Source of the DNA: Chara braunii
Lineage: Eukaryota; Streptophyta; Charophyceae; Charales; Characeae
DNA length: 64,000 nt
Assembly: GCA_003427395.1 (NCBI GenBank)
Contig: BFEA01000044.1
Location: 3,448,478-3,512,477 of the forward strand
Reading direction: 5' to 3'
Positions within the stretch are counted from its first letter, which is position 1; each line of letters begins with the position of its first letter. The notes under the pieces were generated by a model. The model saw nothing but the letters and a program-made list of their open reading frames with translations. It was not told where the DNA came from and searched no databases. The position numbers and the translations under genes are program-made. Positions 43,971 through 54,934 of this stretch are shown here, one piece after another.

Positions 43971-46180
43971 AGTTGTTTACCTATAAGAGAATGATGTCAG
44001 CAATCTTAAGTAACTAACGAATAGACACTCGAAAGGCCACGACAACGCGGTAGGCTCAATTGATAAAACTAATGAGCGATTATCTGCTTATTTTGCTTTT
44101 GGTTTCGAACCTACAAGTTTTATGAGACATAGGTTATTTCTTGTAAATATTTATGATATCTAGGGTGCGTTTTTACTTTTGGGGTTGCGCGTATATTTTG
44201 GATCTGATTATCCACTCTTTAAGCTGGCTTTAGATTTTGTCAGATATGAGTGGAGATCTTTTAAGAAGCTGTCGTCTGTACGTTGACACTTACCGAACTT
44301 TTGTGAAAAGGTTTGATATCATTTTGTGTATGTTAGTCAATTATGACCTATATGGTACGCTCTACAAGGACTTTTGTTTGATTGGGATATGAATTTGTGA
44401 TAATTTAAGATTTGTAAGGATGTGAGACTTGGGATGACTTGCTTTTTCTTCTGGAAATGATTTTTTGGTATGAGTTTTGATTCCCCTGGGTTGCAGGATC
44501 GTGCGTGTTTCGGTTGTCATTGACATTCTGATCAAAGTGGCCTTGTGAGTCTTTTTGTGTATTACTTTAATTAATGATGAAGTGAGGAAAGTGTGATTAT
44601 TTGTGAGATATTTCTGGAAGGCTCAAAGAGTCCAGAAAATCGTATTAAGAAAGAGGTTATGCCCAATGGCGGTCTGACAAAATTTGAAGTCTAATTTCAA
44701 GTGAAGGGTGTTTTAAGGTTATATAAACAAATTCATCCATGAGTGGGAGGATGGCTGAGAAATTTTTATGGGTGATTCTCCTTCAGAGTGGAAGGAGTCT
44801 TAAAAAAGTTTATGGAAGGCTCATCCTAGAGAGGAAGGGGTGGCTTAAGAATAATTTATGGAGTTAGAGTATTATCCTCAGCCAAATCGATAGTCCCACT
44901 CTGTTGGTCCTCAGCTGCCAGTAAGTGTGTCATCTGGGGCAGGGAAACCTGTCAAGTAAGAAAGTCCTTGCCTGGACAGTGGTTATGAGTCCCGGGTAGT
45001 TTTTGTGTGTGGCAGGGGGTAAGGAAGAAACCGTTCAATTCGACATCCCCGCTTGCGTAGTCACGTAAAAGCTGATGAAAACAGCACGGGCAATGTGGAA
45101 GTCTGCTGGTTGTAAGTCCTTCACTCAATTTACTATGGGCCACAAGCGGTCTAGTCTGTGACGGGGACTTCCATGATTATGACTCCTTGTGAGAAATTAA
45201 AAGTTTTGACTAATAGTCGGTGGGAACGTCATTTACAACAGGAAGGATCGACTTGATCTTGAGACCCTCCAATCGCCTATAGTTTGGCTGAAAGTGGTGT
45301 TGACATCAAGTATGAGATTTTGAAAAGTAAAAGTGAGTTTTATTCGGAAGAAAAATTATGAGAGATTGCTAACTGAGCAGAACATATGACTAAGTATTGA
45401 TAAAGTAAGTGACGAAGCTGAAGAACCCTACTCATAAAAGTATGTTTATGAGCAAAAAGGGGTGGGTTTTTCTATATCCGAGACGGGAGAGAAAAATGAG
45501 TAGTTTTTACATGATAATAATGATTTGTGACATGGGGCTTAACGGGGCCCGGCCCAAAGGAGACATTCATGACGTGTGCCGTGAGTCTAATCAGGCTACC
45601 CCTAGCTAGCTGTGATTTTTCCCACGGTGAAGTGATCATTTGAGGAAGAGTTTGAAAAGTGGTGTAAATGAGTTAAATTTGAATGGTTGTTGTGTAAAAA
45701 GGATAAAGGTTGAATAAGGAATGAGGTTTTGGATTCTATACCACCGCCGAGTTTGAGTTTCAGCTGGTGATTGGATGATCTGGGTGCCCGGCGCGATAAA
45801 ATATCATTTAAAGAGACCGGGAATGGTGTAATCTCATGATTGATTATTGGATGACTTCCTATTTGTGACTGTAGTGGGTGGAAAGTGGCTTTATCCACTT
45901 TGTTGGATTAGAGGTTAAAATGTGTCAGTGCCTAGCCGATTATTCGGCTAGTATAGATTTCTATTTTTGTTAGGAATTAAATGAGAATTTTTTTACCACT
46001 GATATTTGCCTAGTTGTTTTGGGGATCTAAGGCTTAAAGCTGAAATAATTTTAGATTATTTAGTAAGGTAAGCCATGTTGAGAAGGTTATGGTATATTCT
46101 TTTCTAAGAGGTTCCGACTAAAAGATGTTGGGTTTCATGTTCGGTGCGACGGGGACGTCGCCTAATAAGGTCCGGGAAGA
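43971..46180. other. internal non-coding part of the TR-GAG element
   Basis: There is no protease, RT or integrase motif in any frame. A tRNA-like segment lies at 44,046-44,120. The last bases before the right LTR, GGTCCGGGAAGA, could serve as a polypurine tract. Confidence 0.6.
44046..44120 (+). mobile_element. tRNA-like (SINE head) segment
   Basis: GGTAGGCTCAATTGATAAAA resembles a tRNA A box region and GGTTTCGAACC (44,101-44,111) a B box, with spacing close to a tRNA. The cloverleaf is incomplete, so this is a SINE head or tRNA pseudogene. Confidence 0.5.
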
Positions 46181-47235
46181 CCGTCGTACCAAATACCTTT
46201 ACAAGGGTATTTGGCGTGTTTCTTGCAAGTCACGCAAGTGCAGCCTCGCCCGCCCGACGGCGTGCGCGTGAGAGCAAGCATAGGTCCTTATCAAGGTGAG
46301 TGGCGCGCGTGGGGTATTGACAGCGAGGCGTGACTGTGTGTGGCGTCGCGGGCCAGCGGGACGCACGGCGTTTGTTTATATTTATATATATACATTAAAT
46401 AATTGTTGTATTAAATTTTTGTAGGCTCTTGCATTTCGCGTAAGCCGGACGTGACGCCGGACTCAATGGTCGTCACGGTGGTCAAGGACGTTGAGCGCAC
46501 GCCCCCTTTCGATTGAGTTACGGGTGTTGGCGAAAATTTTTCTACCTTAACTATTTTGGGGCGCGGGCCAGGGAGTTTAACGTGCGGACGAGCCGGTGGG
46601 TAAACAGCCCGCAAGGTTGAAAGCAGCCGCATGGGGCCAGTTGTGGGTGTATGGCCCGCCACCAACTGACCACTGCGGGAGTTTTTGAGTGAGGCCACGC
46701 CCGTTGAGACCCGTGGGCTGTGTTTTAGGCCCCGACAGGGGTCCGATAGGTTATGCTAGAAAGCAGTCGTCCCCCATGGTGTGGTCTCAAGGTGCTGCAC
46801 ATCGTGATGGATCGAGGTGCGTTGCAGATCTGCCTCGTTTAGGTTGGGGGCTGTGAGAGGCTATCGTCCTTGGTCTCTTGGGTTTTTCCTACGTCGAGTT
46901 CTGTTGGTGGTGCCCGCGACAACATGCGCTTGTGGATCCAGGGGGGGCGCCGGTGGGAGGCGGCCACACACTGGGCAGTGTGGCAGAGCTGTCCGAATAA
47001 AAATCCTGATGGGACACTCCCTCGTTTCGACCTGAAGCCCCATTTGAAAAGTTGCTACTACCGCCGAGATCTGCACCGGACCCGCTTCGCAAGGCATATG
47101 TTGCTGGCTGCGCAGCAGGCCCGGGGTGACGCCAGGTTCACCACGGCGACGGGGCACAGGTCGCGTGCCACACCGCTATCAGCCTTTCGGCTGATTGATT
47201 TGGTAGGTGTTCGACTCTCATAACCGCCGACCCGC
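46181..47235 (+). repeat. right LTR
   Basis: It matches the left LTR over its full length with scattered substitutions and short indels. It starts CCGTCGTACCAAATACC and ends TCATAACCGCCGAC. The terminal palindrome carries one substitution. It supplies the sequence hidden by the N run in the left copy. Confidence 0.82.
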
Positions 47236-49800
47236 TGCCTGTCAACTAAGACGTGACGTGCGGTGTACGAGTGAATACGCAGGTTAGCGCAAGAGGAAGA
47301 CATTGGCCACTGTGTAGAAAAGGAGTGACCGGCGCAGGAAGGGAGCATAAATGCAGGGAGAAGCTGGCTTGAATTCGGACGTCGGACTATGGTGACTGCA
47401 TCCGAAACTGAGGCGGTGGGGAGATGAATGAGTCGGAATGGGATTCCGCGTCGGATGCATGCACAGAACGGAAGAGCGCAGTAGCGCAAGAGCAGAAGGC
47501 GAGCACTAAGACGGAGAGGCGGGGCAGTGAAGAAGGGCGGATGAACCTGGTGCGGTATTCGCACTGGATACGTGGAAAGTCGGAGGTGGTGAGAGGTAGG
47601 CGGGGCGGAAAGAGGATAAGTCACTCATTTCTCAATGAAAACGGGCGAGGAAAGATCCTGAACGGGGGTTTTGGTTGTAGGCGACCCCGTTTTTAGAGTC
47701 AAAAGCGGGTAGAAGTCAGTAGAAATAGGAGTTAGCAGAGATAACAGTGCGCGGGGCTATGGTGGAGAGGGAAGGGGAACGAGAGCGAAGGAGGCCGTTC
47801 CCACTCGTTTCTGAGTGAAAACGGGCGGGGGAAGGACCAAAACGGGGGTTTTCGAACGCTGCGAGTTGGATGGTATGGTCAGATTCGACGAAGGGGGTAC
47901 GGTTTGGGTATTATCGAAAGGTAGACTGCGTGGGAGGTGGCGGAGACGAAGGAGAAGACCAGCTGGGAACATGGATCTCTCTCGTTTCTTAGTGGAAACG
48001 AGCGACTGAGGCTACGTTTCGGGGGTCCGTTACTGCTGCGAATCCGGTCTTAGTGTTAGATTCGCGCCAGGGTGATTAGTTCGGGTGGTCTAACAAGCAG
48101 GGGCTGCGTGGCAATTTTAGAAAGTAACGGACATATGGAGACGTATCTTTCTGTATTCTAGCGGAAGATGCACCCTCATTTGCCTTTTTTTTAAATTTTT
48201 ATCTTTTTTCTGTGACTTTTCTTTCCTTCTCTTTTTATTGTTTTTTTTATTCTCCTTCTTTCGTTCCGTCTTGGCTTTCATACTTACCGGGTAAGTGGCG
48301 AAGTCCACCTGTGCTGAGTCAGTGGTGCACAGTCCCAGTCAGTCTAGGCCCAGTCCAACTAGCACCGTATTGTGAGCACCGAGGGCCGATGGAAAAGTAC
48401 CGAGCAGAAGTACAAATCGAGATGCAGTGCTAAACCGGCGATTAATTCCTGAGTGAGCCATGCGGAAGCCCTGCTATGGCAGCTTGGGTTACGGAGGTCT
48501 GCAGAAGCCCGGAGGTAGAAGGGGACGAGGAGTAGAGAGTAGTCACAGTGTAGAAGTAGAGGCAGCTATCGCTGCCGTAGTTGTAGGGTGAGCACGGGGT
48601 GTATGTGTGCAGCGTGCAGAATGTGGGATAGCCAGGGTGGTCCGTAAGTGTGTGTGCGCGAACAGTGAGTGGGACACAGTGCCAATCTGGGGGTTGTGGG
48701 CACTGTGCGCCATAGCTAACTGATGGGGACTTGAATTCGAACTGGGTCCCAGGTTGCCGTATGCTCGAACTCCGAACGTGGGCGCTGTCCACCTTGGCCA
48801 TCTGATGAGAGCATGTATTCGAACTGTATTCCGAGTTGCCATATCTTCGAGCTTGAGGTTGGGCGTTAGTCGCCAGTTTGTGTATCTCCTGTTCGCATGC
48901 ATGTGAAGCGAGTGAGGAAGTGAATCTGACGGCACCGGTATCGGAGCTGGCACCCGCTATCCCATGCACCGCAGGGTGCCGAGGTGGAGGAGCGCGGTTG
49001 CGAAGGGAGTCCGCTATAACTGCATTGTGGAGAGGCAACTTGTACCTGCGCACAGGACAACAATGGAGAGAAAGAGAGAGGGGTGAATAGGAAAGGGGTG
49101 CGTACCTGGGTTTTGGCAGCAGTCGGCAGCTCGCGAAGTAGGCGGTCTGCAGGATTGGCTAGTGTTGCTGCTGCCGGGCACTAGCTGGGGGCGAAGGTGT
49201 AGTGCAGGAAGAGTGGTTGAACTGCAAGGAGGGGTGGTCGCCAGGGGGTTGACGTCGACAGTATGACTAAAGATTGACCAAGCTGTTGTTACTTGGCCAT
49301 CATTGCGGGGCCCTCAGGAGACTGAAGGTATCAAGGTCCTCTCCTGCGAGTCTGAGTGCACCCCTCTTGGATCTGAGAGTCTCAAATCTATCTTCTTCTG
49401 CCTTTCTTACTCTCAGTCTAGTCTTTGGTTACGAGAGGAAGGCGGCGGGCAGGATTGTGACCCGTAGGACCGCAGCAAAACTCTGTGGGGAGTTAGCCCA
49501 CCGATTGCGGGAGCTCTGGCGGAACTCAGGGGGAGTTCTGGAGGCAAGAAATGAAAGGTAATCATTGCTTTCCTCTATAAACCCAGATTATAGAATTATC
49601 TGTACTACTTATTAAGTTTTGACTGAGTATACTGCTTGCTTTATGCTTTGACTTTGAGTTTGGCTTTCATGACATAAACTTAGGCTAAATAAAAGAATGC
49701 ATGCAAATGTAAGGTTCAACTTTATTGATTGACTGAAAGCAGATTGTAAAAGAGATTGCGTCAGGGAAAGGGCAGGATGGGAAGTTGTTTTGCATGAGGT
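47236..49800. other. non-coding
   Basis: No supported gene. Three spaced degenerate copies of a motif around GTTTCTNAGTGAAAACGGGCG occur near 47,625, 47,806 and 47,984; the first two are followed by AACGGGGGTTTT. T-rich tracts lie at 48,183-48,262. Confidence 0.5.
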
Positions 49801-49818
49801 TTGACTGGGTCATTAAGG

Positions 49819-50655
49819 CTGGGAGGTCCCCATAAGTTTGGGGAGACCCAGCGCTATGTTTATTTTGGAATTGAGTGGAGCGTCAGACCCTTCTATAAGT
49901 TTAGGGGGTCTGATTGCTCTGGAGGCTGGGAAGTCCCCATAAGTTTGGGGAGACCCAGTGTTGTGGTTTTGCATGGAGGGTCAGACTGTTCTTTAAGTTT
50001 AGGTGGCCTGGCTGCTCTGACTTGGGAAGGCAGACTGTGTTCAGGGACCAAGTGCATTCTGTAAGTTCAGGTGCCTTGGTCGCCTCGTTTATTTTGGGTT
50101 TTCCCATGTTTATTTGGTTCTGAACGAGGAGGTAAGCCGTTCTATAAGTAGGTGGCTTAGCTTCTTCCTGCTTTTATTATGAGAGAACAAACCTGTGAAT
50201 AAACCTGACAAAGGGCAGATCGTTCTGTAAGTTCAGGTGATCTAGCCCAATGCCACGCACAAATTGGGTCAGAAAGAAATGAATCAGGCAGAGAGCCGGA
50301 CTGTTCTGTAAGTTCATGTGGTCTGATAAAAAGCCTCGCACATGCTAGAACCCAAAGGTTATAATTTGGTTATATTCTATTACTATCTTACTTAAGAAAA
50401 GGCTAGTCACACTATTCTATAAGTTTAGGTAGTCTGACTATAGCCGTATCACGAACTGAAGAGAGTATTAATTAAGAATAAATTGGTGGTAAGATGGGGC
50501 AGACTGAACTTGAGTTTGGTTCAGTCATATGCAACCTTATAAGACTAGTCACATGCCCAAAGAAGAGAGAAGTAGTTGTGCCCTCTGTTTTGTGTATATT
50601 CAATGACTAAGGTAGGCATGTCCCATAAGTTGGGTTGGTCTGACTTTACGCCTTA
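49819..50655 (+). repeat. array of hairpins with constant loop and variable, paired stems
   Basis: About eleven stem-loops recur. Most share a loop core TTCTRTAAGTTYAGGT but have different stems that still pair. 49,883-49,913: TCAGACCC/GGGTCTGA. 50,046-50,081: GACCAAG+GC/GC+CTTGGTC. 50,133-50,159: TAAGCC/GGCTTA. 50,213-50,248: GGGCAGATC/GATCT(a)GCCC. 50,297-50,325: CGGAC/GTCTG. 50,401-50,445: GGCTA-GTCA-ACT/AGT-TGAC-TAGCC. Copies at 49,819-49,851 and 49,926-49,958 have CTGGG/CCCAG outside CCCC/GGGG. 50,502-50,526 has GACTGAAC/GTTCAGTC with a different loop. No ORF is supported. This resembles a structured RNA repeat. Confidence 0.8.
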
Positions 50656-50945
50656 TGAAAGTTGGGTATAAGGGTCAAATCACTGAAAGACTATGAACTA
50701 TTATTTATCCAGATTTAATTGGGGCTGGCGAGAGCACTTACCTTCGTGGTTTGACCTGCATGTGGCTGAGTGAGATGACTACCTAATCTGAGTTTCAGTT
50801 TGGTAGGTAGTTGCTTTAGATGCTCGTCACGTGCTACAACGATAGGAGTTAGTTTCAATTCTTGCATTTTCTATGATAACTTTGTTTACTTAGGTCAATT
50901 CTTGCATTTTCTGGGTTCATTTTTTTTATATACTTGACTTTGTAT

Positions 50946-51285
50946 AAATTTTGGCAAGCTACTTTCTCTACGGGAAGCGCTGCCGAAATTTCTAAAATTC
51001 GAAGGAGTTAGACTTGTCATAGTTCAACTTGACAATTTTTGCAATTTTTGGCAATTTTTGACTTGTCATAGTTCAACTTGTCTTTTCTTTATATATGACC
51101 TAGTAAAAATCTGGAAGGTCTCCTTTTCAAAAGAGAGTGCTGCCCAACTTTTTGCTAAATCAGGGAGTTAGACAAAATTGAACTTTCTTAGGATAGAGAT
51201 GATTTCAGTGTTTACATTTGAGCTTGTATAAATTCTCGGAAGACACTTTTCCTACGGGAAGCGCTGCCGAAATTTTCTTAGTTCG
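50946..51285 (+). repeat. three diverged copies of a long bulged hairpin
   Basis: Copy 1 (50,946-50,991) folds as AAATTTTGGC / GCCGAAATTT outside, AGC/GCT, then CTTTC/GGAAG around TCTACG: 18 pairs in 46 nt. Copy 3 (about 51,233-51,278) keeps CCTACGGGAAGCGCTGCCGAAATT and the pairing. Copy 2 (about 51,107-51,155) is more diverged (GAGTGCTGCCCAACTTTT) but can form a similar stem. Copies 1 and 2 are followed by GGAGTTAGAC. Confidence 0.65.
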
Positions 51286-54200
51286 ACAGGTGGCGATTCT
51301 GGTAACCCACCCTGGATAGGGGAGATTATGCCATAATTCTACCTTTCTTTGGGCGCTGGCTTAGAGGTAAACTTAGACTTAGCTATTAGGAGATACTTTG
51401 AGAAAGATTGTGGTATGAGTATTATTCTTTAGGGGCTTATGGTTTTAGCATGGGGCGTTGACTTGTCTTGTGTTACAGGTCCTTTTGATCGTTTGACTCA
51501 GGATTTGAACTAGTTTCAGTCTGATCCTACGAGGATCATTTTCTGTTATCACTGATAACAGGTCGGTTAGTTGATCGCCGACTTCTCGGATCGCGACACA
51601 ACTTTGCTTACACATGTACCTCAACTGAATTGCCTTGACCCTGTGATTTGATATGTTTCTTTGAGGGTTTTAACCGAACTTCTTTTAAATGACCATTATA
51701 AAGAACTTATGAGACTTATGGATAGTTGGATTATGACTGGGGCTTGAGTGTTTGAGGCATGATGTGAGTTACAGAGAATAGTAGAGTTGGCCGTATTGGT
51801 GTATGGCAATGAGGCTATTGTGTGTGTCTGTGTTTTATGCAGGTTATTATTTTGAAGCTTGGTCTATGGGTCATGCTTTGGAGGCAGTGAGAGTGACAAT
51901 CATGTGTCGCACGATCTGCATACCTGATGGGTCTATGTTTCCCCTTCTTTTGTTGTTATCTCGATATTTGATTTCATATATAAGTGGTGAGATGTTTATG
52001 TATTTATTGGATGATTTTGCTTGTTAATTTTTCTAGTTGGACGTTGTAGTCTATGACAACCGTCGAAGTAAAAACCCTTGACTTCTGTCCAGGCCTGGAG
52101 TGGGGCTCATCTCAAGGGTAGTAAGAAACGACTACCACCACAGGTATGGACCTGTGTACCACCCACTCTGCACAGGGTGCAGAAGAGGGTGTGTGGTCTT
52201 CAACCGCGCATGGTGGTTGTTCAGCGTCGAGAGATTAACCCTCAAAGCGCGTGTCAGCCGACACTTGAGCGTCGAACGCGACCCTCGAGATTAACGAGGA
52301 CCGCATGAGTATGGGTACTGCATATTACGCCATCATTGTGATCGCTTATGTACGCTTGCATTGCGAATCGATATGAGTTAACCCTGCATCCGCGCGGTTT
52401 TATATCAAGCCTCGCGCGACGCCTATCCGATTTCCGCATTGGAAAGTTATGGGATGACTACTAAGGGACTAGATGTGTTGTCTCGTTGTTTGATGTGTGT
52501 GTGTGTGTGTGTTTTATTTTTGTGTTCGTAATGTGGTGTATGCGTGGTGGGTGGGATACGTCCTAGTCGACCGACGCCAAGTCATGCTTGGGACCTCAGC
52601 CCCCCAAGATGTCGGTTCACGTGCGGGTCCGATAGAGGTGTACTACCGCGCGTACCCCCTATGCTACAGCGAACGAGAAATGCCATCGGCTGGTCCACCT
52701 CTGCGATTGCAACTGATCAACTTTTGTATTGTGAACTGGTAGCTCGGCGGGGATACGCCCACCGAAGTGACAACTCCTGTAAGGTGAAGGTAAGTCGTGC
52801 CTCGCGTAGGCGCTATCCTGTCGTAGGGGCTCGTAGGAGGTATGGCTGGCGCACTCGGCCGGAGCGGTTTGCGGAAGCTCCATGTATATATTCGCGACGA
52901 GGAAATAGACCAACTACTGCGTGACGTGGCCGGGAGGGTCCCGCGCTGCCCTGTGCGGTGCCGCACCGATGCGCTCGACAGCGCCATTTCGCTGAACATT
53001 GCATGTGAGCTGTGTTGACTCTGGAGAAATGGCTTGGAAACGTACTGGCCGCTTAATGCAATACTCTTTGCTAGTGAGACTGCACCCCTGGTTTTATGGC
53101 TGAATGTAGTCTTTGAAAACAATTTTTTTTGTTCTTCCTTTTTTCTTTTTGTTTTTTCGTTTGAAGTAGAGAGAACCCCTAAGGGCCATAACTTTATTGT
53201 ATTTGAACAGATGATTGCTTTGTCAAGAGTTGCATGCATGCAGTAGTTAGCCGCCAGGCAGGAACGTGGCATGTGACTTTTTAGCCCTCGTACAAGCAGT
53301 GGTTTTGAAAATGGAAAAAAATGGCAATGTATCAAACATAAGAGACAAACTGCTGTGTGTGGACATATTAAGGATAGAGGGTACGCAACTTGTGTGCTCG
53401 AACCTTCCCTGCAATCCATTATCTTTCCTAAAAACCACACATGAAATGGAACAAGAATGACGAGAGTCAAACAGAGGAAAGTAACAGAAAATGATAAATA
53501 GAAAAGACAGGATATTTTTACTCCTATGTGCCTCTTGCAGACGCGCTAAGAATAGACGACCCAAAGGTTGTGTGTGTTCGAAGCCTTCCCACCAACCATG
53601 ACCTTTACCACAAACGGCTGATTTGTAAGTCCGAAGGCCGGATCCTAAGAGAGAGGTGAGGGCCGAGCCTGAAAAATTAGGGAGACCCAAGTTTGGGATG
53701 CGAGTACAATGTTGGGGTCCGCAGATCGGGGCCAGGGCGGTTTTCAAAACTGTTCCCAATGTATTTACGCATCAAACTTCAAAGTTCCTGTTTTCATGTT
53801 GTGGGCCACATCCAGGCCTTTTACACACAATAGCCTGGCAACATCCCGGGCAAGGGTCCCGTTTTCCCGTTTATGCAGATGCTACGTTTTGGCCGTTGAT
53901 CCTTGTTGCAATGTATGTCCCGATCTTACAATTCAGACAAGTGGGACCTCGTGCCTGGATACTTGCTAGTGAAGTCTTAGTCCTGCAGTGTTATTGGGGA
54001 TTCGAGGGCTGATTGGGCTGTCAAACGTGCCGCATCCTCAGGGCTCGACCTACTGAACAGAAATGGCTCATGGCACCAGGCAAGAAGATAGGTACGAGTC
54101 CCTGCCTCGGTAGCAAAACCAGATATCCGGCACACTCATTAAGGATGAAGTCTCCTGATTAATTTCGGATGTGGGAAATAGGGCCCTGTGTAAAATAGTG

Positions 54201-54420
54201 CAAGGAAAATGAGCAATAGCGAGATGACAATATCCAGATTGTACAATCACATTGAAAGCCAGAGAGTATCACAATGTCCAAAAAGCAGCATTGCACCAGT
54301 ATTAACACTGAAACCCAAATGTCAATGAGAGCTTGCTCTCGCCACCACCAACATAAGTGTCCAGGCCATTCTCCCTACTTGGCGCTCTACGCCCAGCCTA
54401 CTTCCTACACAGCTACTGTC
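51286..54420. other. non-coding
   Basis: No supported gene. A (GT)n tract lies at 52,496-52,512. Degenerate repeats of about 85 bp near 53,350-53,440 and 53,535-53,625 share TCGAA(G)CCTTCCC..CAAYCCAT. Short open frames lack recognisable domains. Confidence 0.5.
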
Positions 54421-54424
54421 TGCC

Positions 54425-54525
54425 TACTAATTGACAATGCAACTGTTGACGTCAGCAACAGCCCAAGAAGTACTTGAAGATGTCGCCCAATGCAGACTAT
54501 TGCCAATGCGAGGTATGTGCCCTCA

Positions 54526-54560
<35 letters not shown>
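54425..54560 (+). repeat. exon-like module copy 1 followed by (CAT)n
   Basis: It encodes DNATVDVSNSP-KYLKM and ends CAATGCGAG|GTATGT, a good splice donor, followed by (CAT)n. Matching modules lie on the minus strand at 62,290-62,420 and 63,690-63,840. Several differences between copies are at third codon positions, pointing to coding descent. Confidence 0.55.
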
Positions 54561-54561
<1 letters not shown>

Positions 54562-54589
54562 TATCTCTCTCTCCCTTGACTTACACCCA

Positions 54590-54930
54590 CGTCTTTCCTC
54601 TGTACACCCGAAGACCACCGCTGCGCCTCACTGTAGTCCAAGCCCCAGCCAGTTATGGATGCTGGGCTATGGCGCTGCTAAGGGCAGCGCCCTCACTCAC
54701 ACATGACCGCACGTGCTTGCACCTTGCCTCTCAGTGCCAGCAGCAGCCCATGACCGTCGGCTCCAGCAGCGCTGCCGCTAGCATGCAAGTGCTTGAATGC
54801 CTACCCAACCAGCGAGCTCTTTCCTATATGGAAAAGCCTGCCTCCCCCGGCGGCCTGGCTGGCCTGGGCCTCTGCCCAGAAGCTTCCGGTAGGCCCTAGG
54901 AGGCTGTGCCTCCGATGCAGCTGCTGGGCC
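54590..54930. repeat. GC-rich hairpin island
   Basis: It contains perfect inverted repeats such as GGCGCTG / CAGCGCC (about 54,674-54,694) and GGAGGC / GCCTCC (about 54,899-54,913). It shares CCAGAAGCTTCCGGT with the island at 63,200-63,540. It directly abuts the broken C-terminus of the minus-strand LINE. Confidence 0.45.
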
Positions 54931-54934
54931 TCCC

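Larger units (their letters stand above)
40390..47235 (+). mobile_element. gag-only LTR retrotransposon (TR-GAG type)
   Basis: Two direct repeats of about 1.05-1.10 kb (40,390-41,493 and 46,181-47,235) enclose 4.7 kb containing a gag gene with CCHC knuckle and no trace of protease, RT, RNase H or integrase. Non-autonomous gag-only elements are called TR-GAG in plants; they depend on another element's Pol. The repeats do not start TG and end CA, which is unusual. No clear target-site duplication or primer-binding site was found. Confidence 0.75.

Noticed and set aside
43971-46180. hidden pol gene in the LTR element
   Set aside because: I looked for D-S/T-G, YxDD, RNase H and integrase motifs in the visible ORFs and found none.
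49819-50655. integron attC-site array
   Set aside because: Hairpins with variable stems recall attC sites, but there are no R/L box integrase motifs or gene cassettes, and the genome is eukaryotic.
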